Assembly (NCBI GenBank): GCA_031841125.1
Contig: JAJSSI010000048.1
Location: forward strand, 22,890-86,889
Source of the DNA: Acanthococcus lagerstroemiae
Lineage: Eukaryota; Arthropoda; Insecta; Hemiptera; Eriococcidae
Reading direction: 5' to 3'
Length of the DNA stretch: 64,000 nucleotides
This document shows positions 46,895-58,353 of this stretch, piece by piece. The position numbers were made by a program, and so were the translations under genes. The notes below the pieces were generated by a model, which was not told the DNA's origin, made no database searches, and saw only the letters and a program-made list of their open reading frames with translations. The stretch's first letter is position 1. Each line of letters begins with the position of its first letter.

Positions 46895-47394
46895 AGGGAT
46901 GGGGCGGAAGCATAGGCGCAGCCAGGAGGGCTATGGAGCTATAGCCCCTCCCCCCAGCCTTGAGCATTTTCCTAAAAAATCTTGAAGATTGAGTGAAGTA
47001 ATTTAAAGTGTTCATTTCGTTTCGGAAAATTTACCCTCCCTACCACCCCACTTTTTTCTGGTTTATCTGCTCTCGGCGATAATTTCTGGTTGCCCATATG
47101 GGCGGGAGGGCTTCCCCAAAATGTTCCACAGCTGGCAAATTTTGTAAAATCGGAAGAGAATATCCATGTTATTTTTGCGATTCATAGAATTTCAAGAAGA
47201 ATGAGCCATACTTCATCGAGCATATTTATGGCACATTCTGAGTTTGAAAGCATGTTTCGCCATATTTTCTATTTTTTTAGAGTATATTCAAAAATATCTG
47301 GCCAGTTTTCCCATTTTTGCAGAATATTTTAATTTTTTTTTAAATTTGTATAACTCCTTTTTTTTTACAGCACAATATTGGTTGACAAATTTTG
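46895..47394. other. Host flank after hAT-II; MITE-like end
   Basis: CATAGGCGCAGCCAGGAGGG near 46912, followed by CTATAGCCCCTCCCCCC, resembles the start of a hAT-type MITE, but no matching right end was found. The remainder is AT-rich without a supported gene. Confidence 0.35.
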
Positions 47395-48640
47395 TTATTA
47401 TACGTAACGTTTATCAAACTCTATTCCCCCAATATTGGCCCATTTCTGAGTAAATGCCTGTACACATTCCGTCCATATTTTCCTGTCTCTTGCTTCTCCT
47501 TCCCATGTTGGTCTCCTCTCCAGAACTATCTCATCTCTCCATCTTGTTTGCGGTCTACCCTTGTTGCGCTTTCCTTCCCTTGGTATCCAGTCCAAAACTT
47601 TCCTCTCCCATCTACCCTCTTACGTGTACCCTATGTCTTTTAGTCCTGATTTTGCCCTGATTTCGGTATTTTTGATTTTGTCCCGCTTTTTGATTCCTAA
47701 AATACTTCTTTCCATTGCTCTTTGGGAAGTCTGAATTTTTTCCACACTGGCTTTTGTTGCCGCCTATGTCTGATATCCGTATGTGGTAAGGTACAACTCA
47801 CCCAGATTTTGAATTTCAGTTTCTTCACTATTTTCCCTTTATAGAATTCCTTCATTGCCAATAGTTTTTCCATACTCGCTTTATTCATTTGGATATTTCT
47901 TTTTTGTTCCCATTAATTTTGAAATTAAATTTTTTGTCCGAAATATTCAATTTCCTTTACTGTTTGTATTATCCCTCCTTCGATTTTAAATTCCTCCATT
48001 TTCTTGTTTAATTTTTGTTTTTTTCCATATTGTGAGTCCTGCTAGTTTTTCATTCGTTTCTGAGGTCATTTGCCATATTTTGGAGTTCTTTTTTACTTTC
48101 TGCTATAATTATAATGTCATCCGCGAATCTTAGGTTTGACAGCCTTTCCTCATCTATTTTTACTCCCCGCTGTTCCCTGTTTAAGTTCCTAAAAATCTGT
48201 TCTACTATGCAATTAAATAAGTTCGCGGATAGTGGATCACCTTGACGTACCCCCTTTTGAATCGCAAATTCCCGTCCTTGCTCGTCCATTTTTATGTACG
48301 CTTTTGCATTTTCGTACACCTTCTTGACTATATTTATCCGTTTTGTTTCATCCCCTGTTTCAAATTGCTTTCCATAAAAAGTTGTGGTGAACTGAATCGA
48401 AGGCTGTTGAAGTCGATGAACAAAAGATGCACTCCCCCATTGTATACATATTGGCTTTTTCAATTAATTGATTAACTATGAAGATTTGGTCTGTTGTTGA
48501 GTAATTTTTGCGGAATCCCGCTTGTTCTCTGCTCTAATTTTTATCTAGTTGATTGTACTCGTATAAACTGTTTTTGACAATGGTCGAAAAAAGTTTCCCA
48601 AAGCTTTGTTCTACACTCATTGGTCTATAATAATGTCATA
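47395..48640 (-). pseudogene. RTE-like LINE reverse transcriptase fragment
   Basis: On the minus strand the order is: RPMS-like start near 48630, GFRKNYSTTDQIFIVNQLIE, NIVKKVYENAKAYIK, FAIQKGVRQGDPLSANLFN, and LRFADDIIIIAESKKEL with the catalytic FADD. The final LDWIPREGKRNKGRPQTRWR and ARDRKIW lie near 47420-47590. This is the RT and C-terminus of an RTE/BovB-type element. It is interrupted by frameshifts (near 48400, 48050 and 47880), has no endonuclease and is 5'-truncated. It belongs to a different family from the LINE at 16.4 kb. Confidence 0.78.
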
Positions 48641-49135
48641 GTTAATGGCATTCTGTACCAGGAGTCAGAAGATGTGAAGAAGATATTTAATAAGGCGACA
48701 GAAAACCTTGAGGTAGAGCTCCAAGACTACTATTTCTGGGCAGTACAAGGGCTGCCTTCCAGAAATCAGACCATAACAATGATTGTTAGACTAAATAGTA
48801 ATGGGGTCAAATAAGACCTGGTAGAAAACTATAAGAAGGAAAAGCTGAATGGCCAGGTAATCTGACCTGGCTCCCCAGTTGATTTTCATAGACGAGCACC
48901 TCTCCAAAGAAATGGTTGAGCTAATTTACAAAACACTTGTCCCAAAATATATGTATATAAGATAGCAGAGAGAGCAAGACTGACTTACAAATTTTACATT
49001 ACAACTGCAAAGGAATGGCGTCCAAAAATAGGATAGAACCAACACGGGCGGCGGATCTGTAGGACTCGTACAATCAGTTTGAGGAAGTTTTGAAAGAAAC
49101 CGAACAGGTAATAAGCGTGAAGCGGGCAAAACCAT
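48641..49135 (+). pseudogene. LINE ORF1/FP-like protein fragment, heavily decayed
   Basis: Open pieces show DVKKIFNKATENLEVELQDY, then GLPSRNQTITMIVRLNSNGV, then LVENYKKEKLNGQVI. Then in other frames HLSKEMVELIYKTL and ARLTYKFYITTAKEWRP appear. The pattern of a short coiled coil, then GLP and a V/I-rich strand, then a KK(K/R)L segment and a YKF(V/Y) strand, recalls ORF1-type proteins with an FP-like domain in insect LINEs. Stops near 48813 and 48863 and frame changes break it. The call is tentative. Confidence 0.4.
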
Positions 49136-49169
49136 GAACGTATGACAAGCTCAGTGCGAGAACCAAACT

Positions 49170-49470
49170 TGTTCAGGTTGTATAGGTAGTCGTAAGTTTA
49201 AAACCCCTGTCCTTCCACCAATTCCTTCCATCTTATCCTGCAACCTGTTTTTTCCTCGTAGTATATTCAGTTATTCGTCCTTTTGTCCGAACTCTCTTCT
49301 CTTCTTTTTCGTTGTTATGGAGTCAACTTTGTACATTTCTGTATAGTGCCAGTGTGTTTCTAGTAGCCATTCGTATCGCGCTAGATCGCAAATTCGATGT
49401 AGGAGTAAATATTGCGATTACATTTTTGTAAATTAAATTCGTTTTCTTTTTTCACTCAATCGCAATAACA
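49170..49470 (+). repeat. BEL/Pao 5' LTR
   Basis: It starts TGTTCAGGTTG and ends CGCAATAACA. It would carry promoter and polyadenylation functions. No strong TATA box is seen; an initiator-plus-downstream promoter is possible. Confidence 0.95.
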
Positions 49471-49472
49471 TT

Positions 49473-49490
49473 TTGGTCCTCCGGGCCGGA
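49473..49490 (+). promoter_or_regulatory. Putative primer-binding site
   Basis: TGGTCCTCCGGGCCGGAT lies 2 bases after the 5' LTR and begins with the TGG complementary to a tRNA 3' CCA. The tRNA species cannot be named from here. Confidence 0.6.
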
Positions 49491-49539
49491 TGGGGTACGG
49501 TTACCTCACCAGCTTTCTAGTCATGATTTAATTCGGTTT

Positions 49540-49860
49540 TTGAACTCGAAAATTCGTATTTTTATTTGGTATTCGGCGAGTTCGTTCGAAAACTCGCAGC
49601 CAATTCGTCTGGTTAATTCGTTTGGTAAATTCGTCTTTCGTTTTTTAATTCGTTAATTCGGTAGTTCGTCTGGTTAATTTTCAGTTCGTTTTTTTATTCG
49701 TGAATTCGTTGGTGTCATTCGGCCAATTCTTAATTCGTTCAATCAATTCGTCAATTTGTTCGGTTTATTTGTCAATTTCGTGATTCGTTTGATTGGTTTA
49801 TTAATTTCTCCTAGTCTCATTCGTCCGTTTGATTCGCCACTTTTCTTATTCGTTTTGTTC
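49540..49860 (+). repeat. ATTCGT-reiterated leader of the BEL/Pao element
   Basis: The word ATTCGT or a one-base variant occurs more than fifteen times in about 320 bases between the PBS and gag, at irregular spacing. The stretch has almost no purine runs and no AUG in good context before gag. It may be slippage-derived or an RNA signal (packaging or translation). Confidence 0.75.
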
Positions 49861-49871
49861 ACTTCGCGTTT

Positions 49872-50457
49872 ATGATGGAGAAGTTAATCCCAAAGCGACG
49901 ATCTGCTATGAAGCAGGTTGAAGAAATCTTGCAGTTCTCCGAAGCCTTGAGCGAAAACTCAAATCTGACTGACGTTAAGGCACGGTTAGAGCGACTCGAA
50001 AGACTTTCTCGGAACTTCGAGAAGGTACAATGTGAGATTGAAGATGCTGTTTCAGACAACGACTTTACCGCTGCCCTCGAAGTGCGAGAAGCGTTCGAGG
50101 AAAACTTGTGCCAAGCAAAGGCATTGCTTGACGACTTCGTGGCAAAATGTACATCAATCGCATCGGTGCCAAGCTTATCGGCTCCCTCTGTAAACATAGT
50201 GAGGAAGGTAAAACTGCCATCCTTAAGCCTGCCCCAATTTAGCGGTAGTCTAGCAGAGTGGCAGTCTTTCAAGGATTTATTCGGCTCACTGATGGCTGAG
50301 GTCAGATTCGAAGCGCCTCCAGTACCTGAAATCGTCGCTGCGAGGAGAAGCGCTCAATCTCGTCTCAGATCTGCCGATCACGGAGAATAATTACGCACAG
50401 GCCTGGGAGCTACTCCGAGACAGGTACGAGAACCAAAAATTAATCATATACGCGCAT
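49872..50457 (+). pseudogene. BEL/Pao gag N-terminal part (DUF1759-type)
   Basis: The frame opens at ATG 49872, with a second ATG in the next codon. A coiled-coil region (KARLERLERLSRNFEKVQ) is followed by the DUF1759 signature KLPSLSLPQFSGSLAEWQSF. A single-base indel near 50310 moves the continuation (LQYLKSSLRGEALNLVSDLP, then NNYAQAWELLRDRYEN) into the pol frame. The shadow of the original frame ends at 50390. The protein forms the virus-like core. The frameshift looks mutational, since the two frames join within one known domain. Confidence 0.85.
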
Positions 50458-52749
50458 GTGAATCAGATTCGGCATTTTCCGAAAATTGAATCGGAAAAAC
50501 AGGTTCAAGGCCTTTTAGATTGCGTCGTCAAAAATACTCGAGCCCTGAAAGGCTTAGGGCAGAAGGTCGAGGCTTGGGATGCTTTCCTCGTACTCGAAGT
50601 TACTGACAAATTGGATAAGGTGACTAGTCGTGAGTGGGGCTTTCGTAGCTCTTCGACGGCACTGCCGACCTTCGACTCGTTGATTGAATTTCTGAAAGAG
50701 CGGACGGCGGGTATCGCCGTTGCACCGAGGTCAGAGATTGTGCCCAATAGTAAGGTTTCGAATTCGCCAGTAAATAAGTGGCAAAAGAAGCCTATTTCGA
50801 AGGCTAGTTCGTTTGTGGCAGACATGTCCAACAGCACAGCTCAAACCCTGACAGAAACTGAGTCAAATCGAAGAGTGGTGCGGTGCAGCTGCTGTGACGG
50901 TACTCATTTGCTACCCGACTTTTCGAAATTCGCCAAACTTGAAACTAATGCAAAATACGACCTAGTTTGTAACTCGAATGTCTGTTTCAAGTGTCTCAAG
51001 GTTGGACATAGTAATAGGTCCTGTTATAGCAAGGTGTTGTGCAAGTACTGCTCGAAGCATCATCATTCCTTGCTTCATTTCGAACAGAAGCAAGCGGACA
51101 ATATGGCACAGTCTTCGGCAACTGAATCCGAAAATTCTACTTCTGCGCCTGCAGTCTCGACGCCCGCAAAGGAGACCACCCTCGCTCACGTTTCTAATGC
51201 CGAGACTTTAGTATTGCTGCCTACAGCAGTGGTGCTTGTGCGTGATTCATCTGGGAATTTGAGGCAGTGCCGAGCGTTGCTGGATACTGGGTCTCAAGGC
51301 TGTTTTGTCACCGAAGAACTCGCTACGTTGCTGGGGCAGAAAAGAGAACCAGGACGCCTTGCTGTTCATGGTGTCAATGGAACCAATTGTGGTGTTTCGA
51401 AGGGTCGAGTGCAGCTATGTATTCAGTCAAGTCGAACGCAGTTCGCGTTGTCAGCTGCATTTAACGTTCTGCCAAAAATCACTAGTCGGATTCCAGTACT
51501 GGAAGTAGCAAGGTTCGATATTCCAGGCATCGAACTCGCAGATCCGAATTTCGGAAAACCTGGTCGCATTGATTTGCTACTCGGAGCAGAGTTCACATCG
51601 AGAGTGTTTATCGATGGCCGGCAAGAAGGGTTTCATGGAGATTTAGTCGCCCAGCAAACTGTATTCGGTTGGGTGATTAGCGGAGCCTGCCTTACTGGTG
51701 GTACCACCTCGCTTCTAACTTTCCTGTCGCTCTATGCGTTGGACGAGCTGGTCCACAAATTTTGGGAACTCTCCGAAATTCCGGACAATGAAACATCGAA
51801 AACGGATGCCGAAGACAATGTGTGCGAAACGCATTTTCGAAATACACACAAAAGATTAAATGGTCGCTACGTCGTTAACTTGCCTTTTGTCCAAGATCAC
51901 CATTTGTTGTTAGGTGACTCATACAATCAGGCACTTCGGCGTTTTTTGTCACTCGAACGCAGGCTAAATAAATTCGCAGAGCAGCGCGCGTTGTACACTT
52001 CATTCATTAAGGAATATATTTCACTGGGACACATGACGCAGGTAAAAGGAGAAGACGTTTCTGATCGTTTCTTTCTTCCTCATCATCCAGTTTTTAATGC
52101 AAAGGGCATTCGAGTCGTATTTGATGGTTCGGCCAAATCGAACAATGGATGCAGTTTGAATGACGTGCTGTTGACCGGACCTAAGCTACAAAATGACATC
52201 GTCGCCATACTCCTTCGATTTCGTGAACAGGTCGTTGTCTTTGCGGCAGACATCAAAAAAATGTTTCGGCAAATTTTGGTAGATGTGAAGGACCGACGGC
52301 ACCAGAATATATTATGGCGTTTTAATGCTTCGGACCCGGTGGCCGTTTATGAGCTGAATACGGTGACATATGGTTTGTCTGCATCACCATTCCTCGCTAA
52401 TCGATGTCTGCGCCAACTATTTGAGGACGAGTGGCCCTCGTCAACTCTGATTAACGATTTTTTCGTTGACGATGTTTTAACCGGCGCTGACTTAGTTGCC
52501 GAGCTCATTGACAAGCAGCAGCGACTCATTTCGGTGCTGGGTTCAGCTGGAATGGAACTTGGGAAATGGGCGTCAAATTCGGAAGCGGTTCTATCAGGCG
52601 TCCCACCAGAGAATCGTGCCCTCAATGATTCGCAATCCTTATCGCAATTCGACTCAGTTGGCACTCTAGGACTGCGATGGAATACAAAAGGCGACTTTCT
52701 TCACTTCTCAGTGTCTCTTTCTTCGGCTTCTGACACTGTTACGAAGTGA
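50458..52749 (+). pseudogene. BEL/Pao gag C-terminus, protease and reverse transcriptase
   Basis: This is a continuous 763-codon frame. In order it has the rest of gag (NQIRHFPKIES onward), CCHC-type zinc knuckles at about residues 170-205 (CFKCLKVGHSNRSC, then CKYCSKHHH), and an aspartic protease with LLDTGSQGCFVTEEL at about residue 275. The RT follows (VFDGSAKSNNGCSLNDVLL, FAADIKKMFRQI, YGLSASPFLANRCL) with the catalytic FVDD in LINDFFVDDVLTGAD. The frame ends at TGA 52747-52749, and conserved sequence continues in the same frame directly after it, so this is a point mutation rather than a gene end. Processing by the element's own protease would release each enzyme. Confidence 0.92.
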
Positions 52750-55011
52750 ATAATTCTCTCCGATGTCGCTCGTCAATTCGACCCACTCGGCTGGCTGGCG
52801 CCAGTGACAGTTCAATGTAAGGTACTCCTACAGCACTTGTGGACCAAAGGGTTGTCATGGGACGACTCACTGCCAATTTCGTACGCTAATCGATGGTCTG
52901 TGCTACGGGAGCAGCTTCTAGCCTTACAGTATGTTCGCTTACAACGCTGCATATTTACTTTCTCACCATCATCTGTAGAATTGCATGGATTTTCCGACGC
53001 CTTGAAGAGTGCATACGCAGCCGTCGTCTATGCGAAAATGATCGAATCGCCTGCACGATCGAAGTAAGTATACCAACTCTGTGCTCGCACAAAGGTAGCA
53101 CCTCTCAAGCCGGTGTCCATTCCTCGACTCGAACTTTGTGCGGCGGTGCTTCTCACTCGACTACTTCGCTTTGTTTCGTCAGCATCGACATTACAAATCG
53201 AAAAAACATTCGCATGGACGGACTCCACCGTTGTTCTTTCCTGGATCTCCAAACACCCAACATGTTGGAAACCTTTCGTGAAGAACGGGGTGGCAGAGAT
53301 TCAGGAATCGTTGCCTCGTCAGTTTTGGGGACATGTAGCGGGACGAGAAAATCCTGCCGATTGTGCGTCACGAGGAATCACTACAGCTGAGCTGATTAAT
53401 CACCAGTTGTGGTGGTCGGGGCCACAGTGGCTTAGAACCGAAGAACACGGGACTGCGGCCGATTTACCATTTGATGAATTCGCTTTACTGGAGGGTAGTC
53501 GGGCAGCCTCAGCTGCTGTATGCGGACTGACTACATCCTCGGATTTTGTGACGAAATATTCGTCGCTTACTAAGTTGCTTCGAATTACAGCTTACTGTCT
53601 CCGCTTCATGACTGGCTGCCGTGGAGAACGACGCAAGGGTTTTCTTACGGCCGTTGAAATTCGCGAATCCGAAGGGCGACTCATTCGCATCATACAAGGT
53701 CAGTGCTTTTCCGCCAAGATCGCACGTCTTCAAGTCGGGAAATCGCTCTCGCCTGCCGCCCCATTAACTCGCTTGCACCCATTCATGGACGCGGAGGGAA
53801 TTATGCGCGTGGGAGGTCGTCTCATTCAGGCAGGACTACCCTACATGCAGCGACATCCATGGTTACTGCCAGCTTATCACCATTTTTCAAAGCTGGTAGT
53901 CCGACATTATCACCTGACTTACCTTCACGCGCCTCCAGATTTGTTATTATCCACACTTCGCACGCGCTACTGGATACTACAGGGCCGTTCATTGGTTCGA
54001 AGGATAGTCAAGGAGTGCGTGGTATGCCGCCGTTACTCGGGCAGACCGCAGCAGCAAATCATGGCTAATTTACCCTCCGCTCGACTCGAGGGCATTCGGG
54101 CCTTTATGAATACTGGAATCGACTACTGCGGGCCGCTTCAAGTTCACGCTGTACGTGTAAGAGGTGTTGTCACTACCAAGGCGTGGATTGCTCTTTATGT
54201 ATGTATGGCTACACGAGCTATTCATCTCGAGCTCGTCTCCGATCTATCCACGGCAGCCTTCCTCGCCTCGTTACATCGGTTTGTAGCCCGCAGGGGTAGA
54301 CCAGCCAACTTGTACAGTGACTGCGGAACAAATTTCAAGGGAGCAGATCGCGAGCTTCGCAAATGGGTCAGCACCTTGAAGGCGGATCCTCGATTCTCCC
54401 AATATTTTGTACTCGAAGGCATCCAGTGGCACTTCAACCCACCGGGTGCGCCTCATTTCGGTGGTATTTGGGAGGCCGGTGTAAAGTCAACCAAACGACA
54501 TTTGGCAGCTGTGATGCAGGGTCGCAATCTTACATTCGAAGAGGTCGCCACTCTACTAGCCCAGATCGAAACATGCCTCAACTCGCGGCCATTAACGCCT
54601 CTTTCCGACAACCCTGATGACTTGGAGGTGTTGACACCAGGGCATTTCCTCATTGGAACAACGCCTTCAGCCCTGCCGGAACCGGACGTCACTGACCAAT
54701 CAGTCGGATTGCGCCAGCGGTGGAAATTAATATCACAGCTGGCGCAATCATTCTGGAAAAGATGGAGAACCGAGTACTTGGGTACCTTACAAACTCGACA
54801 AAAGTGGCACCGTCCGCATAGCAATATCAAGGTTGGTGAACTTGTATTAATAAAAGAGGACTTGATACTACCGGCAATGTGGGCGCGGGGACGTGTGCTC
54901 AAGGTTTTTCCGGGTACAGACGGTCATGTTCGCGTCTGTGAGTTGAAAACGTCGACGGGTGTATTCAAACGCCCAATCCATAAACTTATTCGATTGCCTG
55001 TAAAGGGTTGA
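52750..55011 (+). pseudogene. BEL/Pao RNase H and integrase
   Basis: In the same frame as the upstream part, it resumes at DVARQFDPLGWLAPVT. Next is RNase H (HGFSDALKSAYAAVVYA; TAA stop at 53065-53067; FAWTDSTVVLSW, then GHVAGRENPADCASRG). The integrase follows, with a zinc-binding HX3-6H...CVVCRR region near residue 300 of the second open part. Its DDE core is at TGIDYCGPL, LYSDCGTNFKGAD and FGGIWEAGVKS, and the C-terminal DUF5641-like domain contains FWKRWRTEYL. It ends at 55011. Two stop codons are the only damage; catalytic residues look intact. Confidence 0.92.
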
Positions 55012-55189
55012 TAAATTTATGTTACTTATGTGAATATATTCGTTAATTGTTTGTGTTTTTTTTTTTTCTTCGTTATTAATTTTCGTGTTGTATTATTTTG
55101 GTTTGATTTTGTAAGTTCGTAATATGTAATATGTATAATCGTTGTGTATAATGGGGTAAGATTAGACTTATGGTTGTTGAAGTATCCTT

Positions 55190-55210
55190 CAACGGGGGGG
55201 GGGGGGAGTA
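55190..55210 (+). promoter_or_regulatory. Polypurine tract of the BEL/Pao element
   Basis: A run of about 15 G ending in GGAGTA lies immediately before the 3' LTR. It primes plus-strand DNA synthesis. The G-run length is likely variable. Confidence 0.8.
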
Positions 55211-55511
55211 TGTTTAGGTTGTATAGGTAGTCGTAAGTTTAAAACCCCTGTCCTTCCACCAATTCCTTCCATCTTATCCTGCAACCTGTTTTTTCCTCGT
55301 AGTATATTCAGTTATTCGTCCTTTTGTCCGAACTCTCTTCTCTTCTTTTTTGTTGTTATGGAGTCAACTTTGTACATTTCTGTATAGTGCCAGTGTGTTT
55401 CTAGTAGCCATTCGTATCACGCTAGATCGCAAATTCGATGTAGGAGTAAATACTGCGATTACATTTTTGTAAATTAAATTCGTTTTCTTTTTTCACTCAA
55501 TCGCAATAACA
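55211..55511 (+). repeat. BEL/Pao 3' LTR
   Basis: It starts TGTTTAGGTTG and ends CGCAATAACA, followed by the TSD AAACT. The same 301-bp length as the 5' LTR. Confidence 0.95.
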
Positions 55512-55659
55512 AAACTGCTTATCAATAGGTGTACAGACACCCTGAAATATTATTTAAAATAAAAAAAAATCATTCATTAAAAAACAATTTAAATAAAAAA
55601 CAAATTCTAAAGTATTGTATACATCCTATTCTGGAATTTGATGAGATGGACGGACCATC

Positions 55660-56844
55660 TAATGTCACTATTGTTTGCAAGGTATGATGTTTTGAGGAAG
55701 TGAGAGGGTGCGCAGTAACGAAGATATTTGACTTTGATTCAAATTTGGAAACGAATGTCTGGGCTGTGTTGAACTATTTGTCCGCCTTTTTTTTATACTT
55801 GGTCGTGGTTGTGCACTGTTTCGTTGGTCATTTCGTATTTTTGTGCCCCGCCGCTTATTTCTGATCCATTCCTGAACAATGTTCAAGGTTTTGGATACAT
55901 TTTTGGTGATAGTTGATGCTATTACTGCAAAATGAATATGCGCAAATTAGGAGATAATAAATGGAATAACAGACAAATAATAAATTTGTGATATCTCCTA
56001 AGGGAAGGCATACCATAATGCTCAAGACAGTAAATGGGTGATTCTCTGAAAATTAGACAGTTCAACGTGGACAAAAAAAAAAAAACGAGGTTCATTTTCC
56101 AAATGTATTTTCGTTGAAATCGATACTAGGAGCACTGAGAAAACCGTATTCCGTCGATGGGCGGGCTTAATTTTGATTTTTTTTTGGGGGGGGGGGGGGT
56201 AGATAATAAAAAATTGTTGTCCACGTTGAAAGACAAATTTTTCACGTTTACATAGTGCGATAAGATGAGGCTGTATGATCACACAGTGGCAATGGCAATA
56301 TAGGTTACAATCTTACAGATCACGGTTTTACAAAGTACCTACAATTCATCTAGGAAAGTAGTCTCTGCACAAAGAAGATTTAGAGGCTGTTTCTACAGAC
56401 TGCTTCTAAGTGTCGAAAGATTCACGTCTTTCGTCGTGGATACAAGAAATATGTGAGTGTCCACGTTGAACATACCTATTTTATGTCCACGCTTAAGAAC
56501 AAAATTGCCATTTTCCTTTTCCTATTGGGTAAATATGCGGAGAATATTTGATACATGTAGCTGAATGTAATGTGGCCAACATTAGATACAACTACTGATA
56601 TTAAGTATTACATTTTTTACAAATTCCTAGCTGGAAATTCAATATGGAATCACCCAAATACCTGACCACCAATTACGAATGCAGAAACTACAATATATTA
56701 TACATAGTTACAACAATAATGCTCTTTAACAGGGAAGGGTATATCTTCTCACAGATAACGGTCAGGATGTTACGTACCAAACGCGAAATTGCACAGATCG
56801 GGAATTGTATAAGCATTTTTGTACCATGCGCGAATCGAACGTTT
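55660..56844. repeat. Long dispersed repeat, copy B (partner at 1-1183)
   Basis: It matches copy A from CTAATGTCACTATTGTTTGC to GCGAATCGAACG, where the gypsy LTR begins. In copy A the next bases are ACCAACTTATTTGC. Copy B therefore contains only the outer part of the GTAC-rich arm. Between the BEL element and this repeat (55517-55659) there is only AT-rich filler. Confidence 0.85.
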
Positions 56845-57042
56845 TGTAATTTCTCGCACTAGCAACACTCAATAAAGCATGACAAGATCACCCAAATCAA
56901 ATATATATATTCGTTCAGTATTCATCACAGAACTGCCGTTGAAGGAACAAGTAAACAACGAAGGTTAATACGATATCAGACTCGACAATCAGGGTTGCCA
57001 TTGGGGCAACACGAAAAACGAAGTTAGACTAGGGTTACAACA
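56845..57042 (-). repeat. Ty3/gypsy 3' LTR
   Basis: In element orientation it starts TGTTGTAACCC and ends GCGAGAAATTACA, about 198 bp. It contains an AATAAAG-type motif near its 3' side on the opposite strand only. The preceding AAGGGGGGAAGGG (57043-57057 region, minus strand) is the polypurine tract. Confidence 0.82.
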
Positions 57043-58353
57043 CCCTTCCCCCCTTAGGGTGAGAATCGTTCCGGCGGGTGCCGCGTACGGCTCGAACGGG
57101 GGGGGAAGGTACTAGAGAGGTGGGCCCCGAGACAGCCGGGGTGTCCCCCACGGGGGGAACGATCGATTGCTCCGCACTCTCCGGTGGGGTAGTTGCTGAT
57201 GATGATGGCGGCGGCCGTGGTAGTGGTATTGGTGCGGAAGGTGGCGGTGGTGGGGTTTGATGCTCTGCATTCCTGGTTACTGCTGGCTGGGTTGCGGTAT
57301 CATTCCAGTCTGCCTGGATGGTCCCCGTGACCCTTTTGTCTTTTTCGGACCGATCTCGCCGAATCTGTGCCAGGTGTCTTTGATGGGTTTGACCAGACAC
57401 ATCCTGGACTTCCGCCATTACTGCTCCGATTTTTCGGACCAATACTCCGCGATCCCAGTTCTTCGGTCCACTGAACACTCGGAACCAAACGTCTTCTTTT
57501 TTGGCAGCGCATGTGTTCAGTTCGTCTTTACTCATTTCGATGTCGCCTCTGAGACTGATCTTTGTACGAATTTCTCGACCCAGCATCAGTTGATATGGAC
57601 TCTTCCCCTCTCTGAGAGGTGCTCGACAATATGCTAACAGGAACCGTTGTACTTTTGATTGGATGTGTTCTCTCGGATTTTCTTGGATCGAGATTTTCAA
57701 AGCTCTTCTTAGCGTTTGCACGAATCTTTCTGCTTGCCCGTTTGATTGCGGATGATATGGGCCGAGTGCATTTGTTTTATTCTGTTTCTTCGGCAAAATT
57801 CTCGGAACTCGGCGCTAGTAAACTGTACGCCGTTGTCGCTCACTAGGATTTGTGGGCAACCAAACCGTGCAAAACATTCGTTCAATTTTTTAATCGTTGC
57901 TGCACTATTTGTGCCATTTTTCCGTTCAACTGGCATTGCGAAGACTTCTGGCCATTTTGAATATGCGTCGATGACGATGAAAAAATTGTAGCCCATAAAT
58001 GGCCCTGCGTAATCCATGTGAATGCGTTCCCATGGTTGTGTTGGTGGTTCCCACAGGTGCGATGGTACGTGTACTGCGTTCGCGTTTTGTGCGCAGAAGG
58101 AACAGTTCTGCACCTGTTGTTCAATGTCCTTGTCCAAACCGGGCCAGTAAACATGGCTGCGGGCGAGACTTTTCATTTTACTGGCGCCTAGATGGCCAAT
58201 ATGCAAAAATCTGGTTTCTAAAATTCCTTGGCACGAACACTCGCACTCCGAACAGAACACATCCATTTTCAACAGCAAATTCTCTGGCCAATTCCGCGTA
58301 CTTCTTTGCGTTACTCGTTGACTTTGCTTGTAGTTGGTTGATGATCGGCGCAA
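57035..58353 (-). pseudogene. Ty3/gypsy integrase
   Basis: Read from 58353 down, the zinc-binding N-terminus (LHIGHLGASKMKSLARSHVY, then CSFCAQN) leads into the DDE core. The catalytic residues are in HMDYAGPFMG, ILVSDNGVQFTS and NGQAERFVQTLRRAL. The C-terminal GPxNWxRGVLVRKIG-type domain follows. A Pro/Ser-rich tail of about 100 residues runs into the LTR. One frameshift near 57750, between the second Asp and the Glu, splits it into two frames. It would insert the DNA copy into the genome. Confidence 0.85.

Larger units (their letters stand above)
49170..55511 (+). mobile_element. BEL/Pao LTR retrotransposon, nearly intact
   Basis: Two 301-bp LTRs (49170-49470 and 55211-55511) differ by about four substitutions, all transitions by my count. 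They are flanked by the 5-bp TSD AAACT (49165-49169 and 55512-55516). A primer-binding site follows the 5' LTR, and a G-rich polypurine tract precedes the 3' LTR. Gag-Pol lies between, with one frameshift and two in-frame stops. This is the youngest large element in the window. Confidence 0.95.

Noticed and set aside
57078..57260. Gly-rich open frame on the plus strand
   Set aside because: Antisense shadow of the Pro/Ser-rich integrase tail.
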